Assembly: GCF_015594625.1 (NCBI RefSeq)
Contig: NZ_JADNRQ010000002.1
Location: forward strand, 1-64,000
DNA from: Desulfallas sp. Bu1-1
Lineage (GTDB): Bacteria; Bacillota; Desulfotomaculia; Desulfotomaculales; Desulfallaceae
DNA length: 64,000 nucleotides
Direction of reading: 5' to 3'
Below the pieces are notes generated by a model that ran no database searches, was not told the DNA's origin, and saw only the letters and a list, made by a program, of their open reading frames with translations. Positions within the stretch are counted from its first letter, which is position 1, and every line of letters starts with the position of its first letter. Both the position numbers and the translations under genes were made by a program. This document shows, piece after piece, positions 9,370-18,579 of this stretch.

Positions 9370-9589
9370 ATCTTGTTGAGATTTACAGGCAACTACAAAT
9401 CACGTGGAGGTGAGTGCGCTGCTCCTTTGGGAGTAGACCGTATTTTTATATGTGTAGACTGTTCTTTCAAGCACAAATAAGTGTGCCTTCAGAGCACGAA
9501 GACTTATCTTTGTATAAACAACTCGTTTATAGCTGGACAGTCAGTCAATGCCTGCTTTTCTCAATAATTTTTCGCGAAGGGAGACTTTG
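9370..9589 (+). ncRNA. Candidate bridge-RNA region of the IS110 element
   Basis: IS110-group elements are known to encode a structured bridge RNA in the non-coding end upstream of the transposase. This 220-base stretch has no reading frame of its own and contains a clear nested stem: ATAAGT (9477-9482) pairs with ACTTAT (9502-9507), with GTGC (9483-9486) pairing GCAC (9494-9497) inside it. A second feature is the GAGCTGC-like, GC-rich part around 9410-9435. Folding and boundaries are my inference from the sequence; IS1111-type relatives carry the RNA at the other end. Confidence 0.45.
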
Positions 9590-10828
9590 ATGTTAAAAAT
9601 TGTTTACCCAATTTGTTGTGGAATTGATGTCCACAAAAAGTTCCTTGTTGCCTGTATTGCTTTTACCAACGACAAAGGGGTTACCACTTACAAGTCCAGT
9701 CGCTTTTCTACCTTCACCAACGATTTGCGAAAACTGTCGGGATGGCTTTCCTCTAATTCCTGCACACATGTTTGTATGGAATCCACCGGCAAGTATTGGA
9801 TACCTGTGTACAATATTTTGGAAGCCACCTGTGAAATCACCCTGGCCCACCCAAAGTACGTCAAGGCGATTCGCGGCAAAAAAACCGATAAAAAGGATGC
9901 CAAATGGATTGCTGACCTGTTTAAGCACGACCTCGTTGCTGGAAGCTTTATGCCGCCCCTTCCAATTCGTCAATTGCGTGATTTAATGCGTTACCGTTTT
10001 AAGCTCATAAACTTTAAGTCCAGCGAGAAGAACCGGATTCAAAATTGTCTTACTGTATCAAATATCCAGCTTGCCAACGTGGTATCTGATACTTTCGGCA
10101 AGAGTTCAATGAGAATCATTGACTACTTGCTTGAAAATCCTGATGATAAGGATTTCGATTTTGTTCCTCTTCTTCACCCATCCATGCTGGATAAGGTAGA
10201 TAAGATCCGCCTTGCTTTAGACGGGGTGATTACACCCGAGCAACAGCAAAAAATGAATATTATCCTTCAGCATTACGACGGATTGGAAAAGTGCAAGTCC
10301 AATCTTGAATCCTTGATCCTTTCGCTGTCGGAGCCTTATGCCAAGGAACGTGCCTTAGTGTCCACTGTACCAGGTATTAAAAATCCCTTTTCTGCCATCG
10401 CTATAATCTCAGAAATCGGGGTTGATATGTCTGTGTTCCCTACAGCCAAACACTTGTGTTCCTGGGCAGGGGTGACTCCTCAAAACAACGAGAGTGCGGG
10501 CAAAAAACATTCTGTACGCATATCTCGTGCCGGTGTTTATATCAAACCACTTTTAGTACAATGCGCCAACGCTGTTGTTAAAAGTGATAAACACCCTGAA
10601 ATCAAGAGCCGCTATTTATCCATTAAAAAGCGACGTGGCCACAAGCGTGCTATTATAGCTATTGCACGAATGCTACTTACCGCCATATATCACATCCTTA
10701 AGAAGGGTGAACCTTACAACGCCGAACTCTACAAAAAGGCGGAAATCATGCCTCAAACCCGCAAAATCACTGTAGAGCAAGCTATTTTAATAGCTCAAAG
10801 GCATGGGTACTCAGTAATTAAGGGTTGA
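9590..10828 (+). CDS. IS110-family DEDD transposase
   Basis: The ATG at 9590 was chosen because GGGAG lies 8 bases before it. The 412-residue protein has the RuvC-like DEDD domain at the N-terminus (D13 in GIDVHKK, the E of CMESTGKYW, and a KKTDKKDAKW motif) and the C-terminal Tnp2/transposase-20 domain (VPGIKNPFSAIAI, then SWAGVTPQNNESAGK) that carries the catalytic serine region. Length is normal for the family and there are no internal stops, so it may be active. It acts with a bridge RNA to insert and excise the element. Confidence 0.92.
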   Translation: MLKIVYPICCGIDVHKKFLVACIAFTNDKGVTTYKSSRFSTFTNDLRKLSGWLSSNSCTHVCMESTGKYWIPVYNILEATCEITLAHPKYVKAIRGKKTDKKDAKWIADLFKHDLVAGSFMPPLPIRQLRDLMRYRFKLINFKSSEKNRIQNCLTVSNIQLANVVSDTFGKSSMRIIDYLLENPDDKDFDFVPLLHPSMLDKVDKIRLALDGVITPEQQQKMNIILQHYDGLEKCKSNLESLILSLSEPYAKERALVSTVPGIKNPFSAIAIISEIGVDMSVFPTAKHLCSWAGVTPQNNESAGKKHSVRISRAGVYIKPLLVQCANAVVKSDKHPEIKSRYLSIKKRRGHKRAIIAIARMLLTAIYHILKKGEPYNAELYKKAEIMPQTRKITVEQAILIAQRHGYSVIKG

Positions 10829-10949
10829 TAGTATCAAAAGTTGTCACTATTCATTTTTTCAAAAACTGTCCCATGGATGGTTTGTTTGCTATACCCTTTT
10901 TTAGGTTATACCAATCGCAGGTGTGGTTTCAGACTTATACTTCCTTTCT

Positions 10950-11459
10950 TTATGCAAAAGCAGCTTTTGCTGCTAAATTATACACTCCAGGATATTTATC
11001 GTTACATGGGGGAAGGATTACTCTTATCAACTCTTGTTCTAACCCCCTTATTTGAGCGTTGTCTGTAAGAGGTAAATATCTAACATATAAGTATTTACCC
11101 CATGTTTCTCTCATTAAAACAATTCGAGGGCGAGTATCTGAGAAGTACTCCTTTATTCTTTTTCTTAAATTTTGCTTAGGTGTTAATTGAACTCTTCCAA
11201 TATAGACAATATATAAATGAACACCATTAATGATATTAGGCTTAATAATAAATGTATAAATTCCACCTATGTCATTTGGAATATTATTAATTTCATCACT
11301 TAGTTGATTACCATCTTCATTAAGAAACTTCACTTCTTGCCAATTGTTATTCAAGATACGTTCGTAATTTGAGTCAAATGAATCCCACTCGCCATCCGGA
11401 TTTAGTAAAAAAGTTAGTTTATGCGATCTCATTTTATTGCACATATCAAGCATTTCCAT
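10950..11459 (-). CDS. GIY-YIG nuclease coupled to sspC
   Basis: The ATG at 11459 follows AGGAGG at a normal distance; the site lies across the sspC stop, so translation is coupled. The 169-residue protein carries a full GIY-YIG signature: GIY at 66-68, YIG at 86-88, arginines at 99 and 101 (LRKRIKEY), a glutamate pair at 141/143 (LEQELI) and an asparagine at 153 (PPCND). These are the catalytic positions of the fold, so nuclease activity is expected. No DNA-binding add-on is obvious apart from about 60 N-terminal residues. In characterised ssp loci the effector is SspE or SspFGH; here this nuclease occupies the position right after sspC and is a good effector candidate (inference). Confidence 0.85.
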   Translation of the reverse strand: MEMLDMCNKMRSHKLTFLLNPDGEWDSFDSNYERILNNNWQEVKFLNEDGNQLSDEINNIPNDIGGIYTFIIKPNIINGVHLYIVYIGRVQLTPKQNLRKRIKEYFSDTRPRIVLMRETWGKYLYVRYLPLTDNAQIRGLEQELIRVILPPCNDKYPGVYNLAAKAAFA

Positions 11460-11473
11460 GCGAGGACTTCCTC

Positions 11474-14400
11474 CTAACACAATCTTTCAAGTAATTCAAT
11501 GAGAACTTGTCGTTTTTCCCGCTTGGAAAGCGCCTGACCATATTCTTCCATGTTACTTGTAATTTCGTTTAAAAGGAGCTTTGCTTTTGGGCTGTATTCG
11601 GTTTTTGCAAATGTGCGGACAATTTCCCTGCCATCTTTTGAAACGAAAGCAAATTTGTAATAATCAGACTTAGGTGTACTGTCATTTTGGCTTTGCGTAT
11701 TAAAGTTCTCAATGGTTTCTTTAAAGTTTTTCAGCTCGGACAGGAAGCTTTTTATTGTACCTGCATTCCAATCCTCTATCCGTAGTGAGGTCACCGCTTT
11801 CCCTAGGCGTTTGATAAACACCGACTCGTCATTTGTAATGGTATTCATTAACTCTAAAATGCTATTTTCGTTGTTAGGAAAAAGGTATCGCATGGTTGCC
11901 TCGTCAAGTTGCTCTACCCAATCCTTGATAACAGAAGTCAAGCTAGCATTAGGTTTCGAGCCACCGCCAAACATGGTTTTCACATCAACCGCAAGAACCT
12001 TTATTAATTCGGAAATAGCAGAATCGTAGATTTTTTTTGTTTTCCTAATACTGTTAGCAATGGTCGGAGAAAATTCTCTCAATCCAAAGAATGACGGTAT
12101 TTTCTCAAACAAATATTCACGCGCATTATTGTCAGCAAATTTCAGACTGTTGATAAACTTCCTCTGTTCTTTCGATATAGCCTTAACCATGGGTTTATCG
12201 GCTTTAACATAATAGACTTCGGTCATCTCCTTTGCGTATTTAGGTAGCGCGACAAACCATCGGTTCATGGCGAGAACGATATAGGAAAAACTATTGTAGA
12301 TTTTTTCTTTTTCCACAACGTAATCCCTGAATATATCCTCGAGTTCGGACATATACCTCGTCTTTTCCGCGTCCCAATCTACACGGATAACCGAGAAATC
12401 CTCAGGTTTTTCATTGATGCTGTTGAGGATATCGGCAGTGATTTTGACTTCTCTATCCCGGTTTTTTATAACAAGACTCTTCTTATGCTGGTGAAGCACA
12501 GCAGCTATATAGATAGGGATAACGCCTTTTTTCATGCCGATACCATGTTCCGGGAGTGTCAGAGTATCGTATAACTCGCTGAAGCACTGCTCGCCTACAC
12601 GCTCCGGGCCAACAAAAAATTCCTGTATTATTGCAAGCACATACCGCAGATTCGCATCCTCCGGCTCTAAGTTGATATAAGGTACGGTATCGGCGTCGCA
12701 AAGTACGCCAGTCTGGATCAATGTACTTCTCATGAAAGATACGTCCTGCCCAGTGCCACTTAGTCCTAGGTTGGCTTCAAGGTCGTTTTCGAGCAAACTG
12801 GCGACAAGCTTCGTCCGGCTGTTGATTGCGGTTGTAGGCAGGATATTCTTGTTAATCGACTCGTTATTGATAATTGGCGTATGAGGATAGTTAGATTCGC
12901 ATATATAGGAAAGTAGCATGGAAATTTGCGCCTTGCGGGAAATGGCTTGTTTTTTCCCCATATAATAATATTCAACGCCGCCTAACTCTGGTCGCATATA
13001 TGAATCAATGAAGCTGCCGATGACTTCTTCCAAGTCCTCAATGTAAATGTCATATTCATCAGAAAGCAGTTCGTCATCTACAACCTGCGTTTTAAGCTGC
13101 AATACTGCGTGATACTCATAGGCCATCTTCTCAATGTCGACATAATCAGTAGGAACCGCAAAAACCGCTCGGTTATGATTACAATTTCCATCAGCAATCG
13201 ATGCAACAATACTTTCTATCTCACTTTTATTTCGAGGGACAATAGCAAAGACCGTGCCATCAGAGCCGTCGCGTTTTAACTTATCATTCCAATCTTCCAC
13301 ATTAAAAAAGTCTGAGCTACTGATAAAGGTAAAATTGAAATACCGTGTTATTTCATGTTCGTCATTGTACCCGGTAGGGTACATAAAGCTGTCAAAAGCG
13401 AACTCATTGAGAATCTTTGTTACACTCATGGTGTGCTCGGTCTTCTCGATCATTTTTTTAATTTCGCTTTTAATATCAACACCGCTGCTCTCTTTCAGCT
13501 TAAGGTAATTATTACTGCGTTTTAGGTAAACAATACAATCCTTTTCAATCAGATTGGACAACGCCCTGCTGATCCGTTCAATATTATCCATGCTGTCACG
13601 GAACGTATCAATAATCACATCACAGATAGGCGGCAGTTTTTCAAACTGTTCAATGATGTAAATAAGCGAAATTGTTTTAATGATTTTCGCTTCAAGAGAA
13701 TTCTGTTCGACCCGTCTGAGGACAGTTTCCGTTAGCTTGTACTGCTTATGAATATCCGTTGTCCACGCTTCTTTTCGCAGGAGCGGTTCAAAATAGTCAT
13801 AAAGGTAATCCGGTGTAAGTAACGGAAAATCGTCCTCAGCAGACTGCAAGAATGCTAAAAGAGTATGCTTTTGCTCGGCTGACAGGAAGGTGAACAAGGT
13901 ACGCTCATTCTGCGCTACTCTCTCGGACAATCTCGGCAAAATAAAAGTTGAAACCGGGTGCAAGGGGTAACAGCCCATGACGGCAGTATCAGCATCTACG
14001 GCATCAATCAGGTCACTTTTTACAAACCGCAATTTCATATCATCGAATTTTTCCCTGTTCTTTTTGCAAAACCTTGTCCAATAGTCAGGTTCTTTTTTGA
14101 TAACCGCCGATATGATCTCATACATCTGCGAAAAGTTATTGTGAAGATTAATGTGCTTAAACCGCCCGGAAACACCCCGCCAGCCGTCCACTTTATCTTT
14201 GGGCAACTTATCGTCGATGTAGTTGGCGATATCTTTGTGTGATATGAGCATCAGGTGCATTTGCTTAGACCCGCTGCGGTCGCACTTTTCTGCAAAATCC
14301 TGAAGGAGTTTGACGTCACTGATGGTGGCGTTAGCAATACTTGCCTCAAGGTATTTGCTAAACTCGTCGTAAATGATATACACGCCATCATAGCCGTGTT

Positions 14401-15097
14401 CCTTTAGCCTATTCACCACGGCTTCATACAGTTCAACAACATCAAAACCAAGGAAAGGGTTAAAAGTGCTGCCCGATGTAAGGTCGGGATACAGTTTTTC
14501 AAACTTTTCATACGACCGAACATCGTATTCTTTTAGGGACAGGATGAAATCGTCTACAGGTTCACCAAGCTTTTTCACGAACTGCTTATAGGTCTGCGGA
14601 TAGTTTTCTTTCCAGTTTTCGATAGTGTTGATAGATGCCTTAAAATTGGTTTCCGGCATCAGATTTTCAAGATTATTCGCTTTTAGTGATTGTTCCAAAG
14701 CGGTTAAAAACGACTGCGTAAGGCTTGCGCTGCTTCCACTAACGATGATGGGCAACAGCGCCTTGTCGCTCTTGATATATTCCTCCGCATAATCGCACAA
14801 CTCGGGATTATGAGCCTTCATCTTTTCAAGCAGGGCAGTGAACAATGTAGCGTCCTTTTTAAAAAGCAGCGAAATCAAAACGAGGACGATATGCGATTTG
14901 CCTCTTCCATACGCGCCGATCAGTATGCGCGCCCTTTGGGTGGAACCAGGTTTAGTGCTTAGAAGCACATCCTCTATTACATCTAGCGATGACATGGTGG
15001 GAATGAAACTTCTTACTTTATCATCATTATATAAATCATAAGCGATATTGACAGATGTTTGAAAACCTCTGGCAACCGTTATTTCCAGTTTGTCCAT
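11474..15097 (-). CDS. sspC: SspC-type large P-loop ATPase
   Basis: This 1207-residue protein has a P-loop (GAYGRGKS, residues 61-68) and a Walker B-like VYIIYDEFSKYL near 243, in the style of BrxC/PglY-class ATPases, followed by long helical regions and no membrane segments. In Ssp systems the ATPase SspC works with SspB and SspD to place single-strand phosphorothioates in DNA. It starts with ATG after AGGAG at 8-base spacing, 15 bases after the sspB stop. The symbol rests on order and size (sspD-sspB-sspC) plus the P-loop; a BREX-like ATPase would be the alternative if the neighbours were different. Confidence 0.82.
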   Translation of the reverse strand: MDKLEITVARGFQTSVNIAYDLYNDDKVRSFIPTMSSLDVIEDVLLSTKPGSTQRARILIGAYGRGKSHIVLVLISLLFKKDATLFTALLEKMKAHNPELCDYAEEYIKSDKALLPIIVSGSSASLTQSFLTALEQSLKANNLENLMPETNFKASINTIENWKENYPQTYKQFVKKLGEPVDDFILSLKEYDVRSYEKFEKLYPDLTSGSTFNPFLGFDVVELYEAVVNRLKEHGYDGVYIIYDEFSKYLEASIANATISDVKLLQDFAEKCDRSGSKQMHLMLISHKDIANYIDDKLPKDKVDGWRGVSGRFKHINLHNNFSQMYEIISAVIKKEPDYWTRFCKKNREKFDDMKLRFVKSDLIDAVDADTAVMGCYPLHPVSTFILPRLSERVAQNERTLFTFLSAEQKHTLLAFLQSAEDDFPLLTPDYLYDYFEPLLRKEAWTTDIHKQYKLTETVLRRVEQNSLEAKIIKTISLIYIIEQFEKLPPICDVIIDTFRDSMDNIERISRALSNLIEKDCIVYLKRSNNYLKLKESSGVDIKSEIKKMIEKTEHTMSVTKILNEFAFDSFMYPTGYNDEHEITRYFNFTFISSSDFFNVEDWNDKLKRDGSDGTVFAIVPRNKSEIESIVASIADGNCNHNRAVFAVPTDYVDIEKMAYEYHAVLQLKTQVVDDELLSDEYDIYIEDLEEVIGSFIDSYMRPELGGVEYYYMGKKQAISRKAQISMLLSYICESNYPHTPIINNESINKNILPTTAINSRTKLVASLLENDLEANLGLSGTGQDVSFMRSTLIQTGVLCDADTVPYINLEPEDANLRYVLAIIQEFFVGPERVGEQCFSELYDTLTLPEHGIGMKKGVIPIYIAAVLHQHKKSLVIKNRDREVKITADILNSINEKPEDFSVIRVDWDAEKTRYMSELEDIFRDYVVEKEKIYNSFSYIVLAMNRWFVALPKYAKEMTEVYYVKADKPMVKAISKEQRKFINSLKFADNNAREYLFEKIPSFFGLREFSPTIANSIRKTKKIYDSAISELIKVLAVDVKTMFGGGSKPNASLTSVIKDWVEQLDEATMRYLFPNNENSILELMNTITNDESVFIKRLGKAVTSLRIEDWNAGTIKSFLSELKNFKETIENFNTQSQNDSTPKSDYYKFAFVSKDGREIVRTFAKTEYSPKAKLLLNEITSNMEEYGQALSKREKRQVLIELLERLC

Positions 15098-15112
15098 TCT
15101 TTCATCTCCTGC

Positions 15113-16000
15113 CTACGGCATTAACTGATTAATCGATGCGTAATAGGCATCGACACAATCAAGAAACTCCATGTCAGTTTCAATTCGGATAACGTCAAGC
15201 CCTGCCGTTCTGATTACCTTAATTAACCCCATGTGTTCAATTCTGGTTAGTAAGTGCGTGAGTGAAATGATATTTAGGTTAAATACCTTTCCCACATTGC
15301 ACAGTTCATTTTGTAACGCTGAAATCCGTATCTCTTTTTTACCCCCAGACTGGTCCAAAATGACCGCAAGTAAGATCAATGGATGGATGCTATTCCTTTT
15401 AGGAGTACATTTCTTGTATATCCGCTGCTTCTTATTTACAATATCAATAAGTCCTAATTCGCCTAAAGGACAATCGATGTTGCTCTCAGGTTGCACCTTT
15501 TGGGGATTTGACTTGATGCGGGGCACATAAGTATTAATGATACAATTAAAGTCATCCTCAAGTGAACGGGTAGATATTTCCTCCCCCTGCATACGAATAT
15601 AGTTGCTGAGCTGCAAAACAAAATCGTCTCGGGTAAACTCCATTGGACGGAACTCATTAAAAAAGAAATACCACGCCGTCGCATCTGTCTTATTGGTGGC
15701 AAGTCTGTAATGCAAAAGCCACAATGTTCCAATTTCTTCGGTGTATGGATCATTATGAAATACAATTTCGCCAAGTGGTGTAAGCTTCTGGGTGCGTCTG
15801 CCACCCTTCGACTCTATGGTCAGGCCGACCGCTTGAAGCCAATAGCGGAGCGCCTTGACCATATTGGCGCCAATACCAAGAACATCCATTGGATTTCCCG
15901 CCGCACCCATAAAAACGCCGGGCTCATACTGCACGTTTCTCATGCCTTTATTTAGCCAACCTTTTCTAATGAAAAAAGTGTCATGTGCTCTGAATCTCAT
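15113..16000 (-). CDS. sspB: SspB-type DUF4007 protein
   Basis: The ATG at 16000 (MRFRAHDTFFIRKGW) was chosen because GGAG precedes it by about 10 bases; an upstream TTG at 16015 overlaps that site. The N-terminal FRAHDTFFIRKGWL and GNPMDVLGIGANMVKALRYW segments are typical of DUF4007 proteins. SspB has been described as a DNA nicking enzyme needed for phosphorothioate insertion. Length (295 residues) is normal. It lies 19 bases after sspD and 15 before sspC, so the three form one operon. Confidence 0.88.
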   Translation of the reverse strand: MRFRAHDTFFIRKGWLNKGMRNVQYEPGVFMGAAGNPMDVLGIGANMVKALRYWLQAVGLTIESKGGRRTQKLTPLGEIVFHNDPYTEEIGTLWLLHYRLATNKTDATAWYFFFNEFRPMEFTRDDFVLQLSNYIRMQGEEISTRSLEDDFNCIINTYVPRIKSNPQKVQPESNIDCPLGELGLIDIVNKKQRIYKKCTPKRNSIHPLILLAVILDQSGGKKEIRISALQNELCNVGKVFNLNIISLTHLLTRIEHMGLIKVIRTAGLDVIRIETDMEFLDCVDAYYASINQLMP

Positions 16001-16019
16001 TTCGTCGCACTCCAATCCA

Positions 16020-17735
16020 CTATACTTTCGTCCGTAAATATTTTTCCATTAGACAGCCGCCTTCCAAATACTTAGCGGTCACGCACTTCTTACAGTGGAT
16101 ACATTTATTTTCGTCAATATGGTAAACGCCACCAACTATAGAGATCGCACCACTTGAGCATAGCGATTCACACTTGAGGCATCTCCGGCAGGCGTTATAT
16201 TTTTTAATCTGATAACTAACCATGCGCTGTAAATCGTCATGACTGGCTACATTCAAAGTTTTCACCTTGACCGCATGCTCGTAGCCATCCTGCGAAAACG
16301 GTTGTATAGCTAAAACAGGGATATTCGTTTTTACATCGACAACAATGATCTCGCCAATGAGTTTTCGCCCAAGCTCGGGTGCTAGTCGGCCAAAGGGAAT
16401 AAACAACTCAGTAAAAGATTCGTTTATTGCCTTATTAAGACTGTAAACTTTTGCGTAGTCCTCTGTGGTGCAATTGGTAAAACGAATTTTCACATCCTCG
16501 GCGGCAGCAAGGCCATTACCGCCCTGCCGGGCCTTCCACTTACCTGTGTCAACATAATCTTCAGCATCCGGCTTGCCGATGGAACGGGCAAAGCTCACTA
16601 AAAACTCCCGCCATTTCTTTACCTGTTCCGGCATATAAATTGCGGTAAGAAACTGCGCCCGTTCGTTATTATTCGGGCAGCACCAACAGCCTACCCGATC
16701 ATATCCCAAACGGTAAGCGTCGTTAAAGTCAATATTATTGCTAAATATATAAAGCCAGATGTCAATGTCCTTCCAATAGAAAATCGGGGAAGCGACCTTC
16801 TGTTTTTGGATTTTGATGGATTCGGCGTCATCTTCAATACGATTATACTTGCTCCGGGCAACTGATTCGCACTTACGTATCCCATAAAATGATAAAATAC
16901 CTTTATTTCGATATAGATTATTCAATACACGGGTAATAGGGCCGGTCTTAAACATGGAACAGCACCAGCGTAACATACGGGCAGGCGGGCCTATGTCCTG
17001 GCAAACCTCATAAAAGTCTTGATCTTTATTCTTCGCCGTCTTAAATATGGCTTTAGGATTGTTCCGGCGAAACCTTGCCGCATATTCCAGAGTCATCGGT
17101 AATTCAAGCGTGGTGTCGCCAAAAATATATACTAGGCTTGGATCACCCAGGGCGCGAACCACCAAATCCGCCGTCACAGTCGAATCTTTCCCGCCTGAAA
17201 AAGAAAGTATGATATTCTCGCGAGGGTAATCTTTTGCACTTTCTATAATAAAGGTGCAGGCTTCGTCAAACAGGAAGTCAAGCCGTACCTTGTTAGACTG
17301 CACAAATCGTCCGATATTCTGTTTGAAGGGCAGATCGCTGTTATCCGGCTGGTATTGCTCCAAAAGCCTGCCAATTTCTTCCGGCGAGTGTTTTTTATAA
17401 GTCCTCAGAGAAACAGCTTTCGGCTTTCCGTCAATATAATAGCGGTTATTTGATGCCCATACGCTTTTTTCAATATACGCAAAAGGCTTAGCCGTAATTA
17501 GCTCAAACAAAAGACGCTCTTCGGGGAAAACGGGGCGCAAATCGGCACACAGATATGTGGCTTTGCCTCCACAAGTGGGGCAGAAATTTTTATCTGCCGC
17601 GCCCGCTGCCTTAATAAGCGGCACTCGGCAATCCCAGCACCAGTAAATCTCAAAAGGATGATTGTCATCGGTTGCACCGCCGCAAAGCTCGCACATTTCG
17701 CTGTTTGTTTCTCGGTTGCAATTTCTGCACCACAT
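16020..17735 (-). CDS. sspD: SspD-type PAPS-reductase-like sulfurtransferase with zinc ribbons and ferredoxin tail
   Basis: The 571-residue protein has paired CxxC zinc-ribbon motifs in residues 1-65, an ATP-pyrophosphatase P-loop SGGKDS at 180-185, a WCCSMFKTGP segment near 255, and C-terminal cysteine clusters (CRRCLKCESLC and KCIHCKKC, about 505-560) that look like a 4Fe-4S ferredoxin module. SspD activates the DNA phosphate with ATP and brings in sulfur; the Fe-S part may relay electrons or sulfur. The ATG follows GGGAGGT at about 8 bases. It is the first large gene of the operon, 94 bases after a small regulator. DndC is the related alternative, but the DUF4007 neighbour points to Ssp. 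Confidence 0.88.
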   Translation of the reverse strand: MWCRNCNRETNSEMCELCGGATDDNHPFEIYWCWDCRVPLIKAAGAADKNFCPTCGGKATYLCADLRPVFPEERLLFELITAKPFAYIEKSVWASNNRYYIDGKPKAVSLRTYKKHSPEEIGRLLEQYQPDNSDLPFKQNIGRFVQSNKVRLDFLFDEACTFIIESAKDYPRENIILSFSGGKDSTVTADLVVRALGDPSLVYIFGDTTLELPMTLEYAARFRRNNPKAIFKTAKNKDQDFYEVCQDIGPPARMLRWCCSMFKTGPITRVLNNLYRNKGILSFYGIRKCESVARSKYNRIEDDAESIKIQKQKVASPIFYWKDIDIWLYIFSNNIDFNDAYRLGYDRVGCWCCPNNNERAQFLTAIYMPEQVKKWREFLVSFARSIGKPDAEDYVDTGKWKARQGGNGLAAAEDVKIRFTNCTTEDYAKVYSLNKAINESFTELFIPFGRLAPELGRKLIGEIIVVDVKTNIPVLAIQPFSQDGYEHAVKVKTLNVASHDDLQRMVSYQIKKYNACRRCLKCESLCSSGAISIVGGVYHIDENKCIHCKKCVTAKYLEGGCLMEKYLRTKV

Positions 17736-17829
17736 CCCGCGTACCTCCCCTCCATTCTATCATTTGTTCTGTCCAACAAGTGGTTAGTATAGTTAAGATT
17801 TCTGTTTAGACTCGTAATATTCTAGTAGA

Positions 17830-17994
17830 TTACCAACTCCACAATTTACTTAGCGTTTCCTGGTCGTAACGATTCGTATTGTTATGATATAAGCTTGATA
17901 TTGCAGTACGGGAAAGGCCGGTCTTTTCATGCACGTCCTGAATATTATAACGGCTTTGTCCCATTAGAGTTGACAGATTACATTGGATGGCCAT
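17830..17994 (-). CDS. Short Cro/C1-type HTH regulator, probably truncated
   Basis: An ATG at 17994, preceded by GGAG at 9-base spacing, opens a 54-codon frame beginning MAIQCNLSTLM and containing the helix-turn-helix TGLSRTAISSLYHNNTNR. Family members (small XRE regulators) usually continue past ETLxKLC for 12-20 more residues; this one ends at LWSW, so it may be shortened by a stop. It lies directly upstream of sspD, in the same direction, and is the likely local regulator of the phosphorothioation operon. Confidence 0.7.
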   Translation of the reverse strand: MAIQCNLSTLMGQSRYNIQDVHEKTGLSRTAISSLYHNNTNRYDQETLSKLWSW

Positions 17995-18030
17995 TTACGT
18001 TTCTCCTATTCGACAAATTACATTAAATCC

Positions 18031-18058
18031 ATTATATACCAAAATAGTGAACAGTAAA
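18031..18058 (-). promoter_or_regulatory. Likely promoter of the HTH-ssp operon
   Basis: On the minus strand TTTACT (18058-18053) and a perfect TATAAT (18036-18031) are 16 bases apart, about 37 bases before the regulator's ATG. No other good promoter is visible closer to sspD. Confidence 0.55.
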
Positions 18059-18060
18059 TA

Positions 18061-18579
18061 GTATTACTTCATTTTAGTTATGTAGCTAATTATTACTTAT
18101 TCCTGGCTCCATTCAAACGGTTTTCGGTTTTTAACGATTCTAATATAAAACTCCCGGATTTACTTATACATTAAACATGGACTGTATTTACGTTTCCCCC
18201 ATTGCAATTACCTTAGCTCCCTACGTGTTTCGGCACATTACCTATAAGCAACCTCTATCCTGTTATGCCCTAAATTCTTAGACCGGTTTAGCCCCCTATT
18301 ACTAAAGTTTATATCCCAAAAATCAACTTATTTCAGTGGACTTACGTGGTATAAAGAGAATTCAAACCTAACGACGCTAGACCGGCGGCCTTGACAGCAC
18401 TAAGGGTTGTAATGCTGGTTTAGTTATCGACGGGCGGCTCCGAAAACATGCAGGGCTACCCCCGTCGGCAAAATATTGTACAACAGCCCTTTTAACGTGC
18501 TGCGAAGCTACTTCTGCGCCTAGTGCCAATCCGGAGATGTTCCCCTCTGGGACTCACCAAAAACATGCTTATTATATTA
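18061..18579. other. Non-coding stretch between ssp operon and integrase
   Basis: About 520 bases with stops in all frames and no recognisable gene. The only structure I see is CGACGGG (18428-18434) pairing with CCCGTCG (18461-18467), a 7-base stem with a 26-base loop. The position at the end of the recombinase gene is where an attachment site could lie, but I cannot define one. Confidence 0.4.

Larger units (their letters stand above)
9340..10945 (+). mobile_element. IS110-family insertion sequence
   Basis: The interval between the DGQHR gene and the GIY-YIG gene holds a single complete IS110-type transposase pointing against all neighbours, with about 200 non-coding bases before it and about 120 after it. 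IS110 elements have no clear terminal inverted repeats and often make no target duplication, so the exact ends cannot be fixed by eye; the coordinates are outer limits. The element divides an otherwise continuous minus-strand gene series. Confidence 0.75.
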
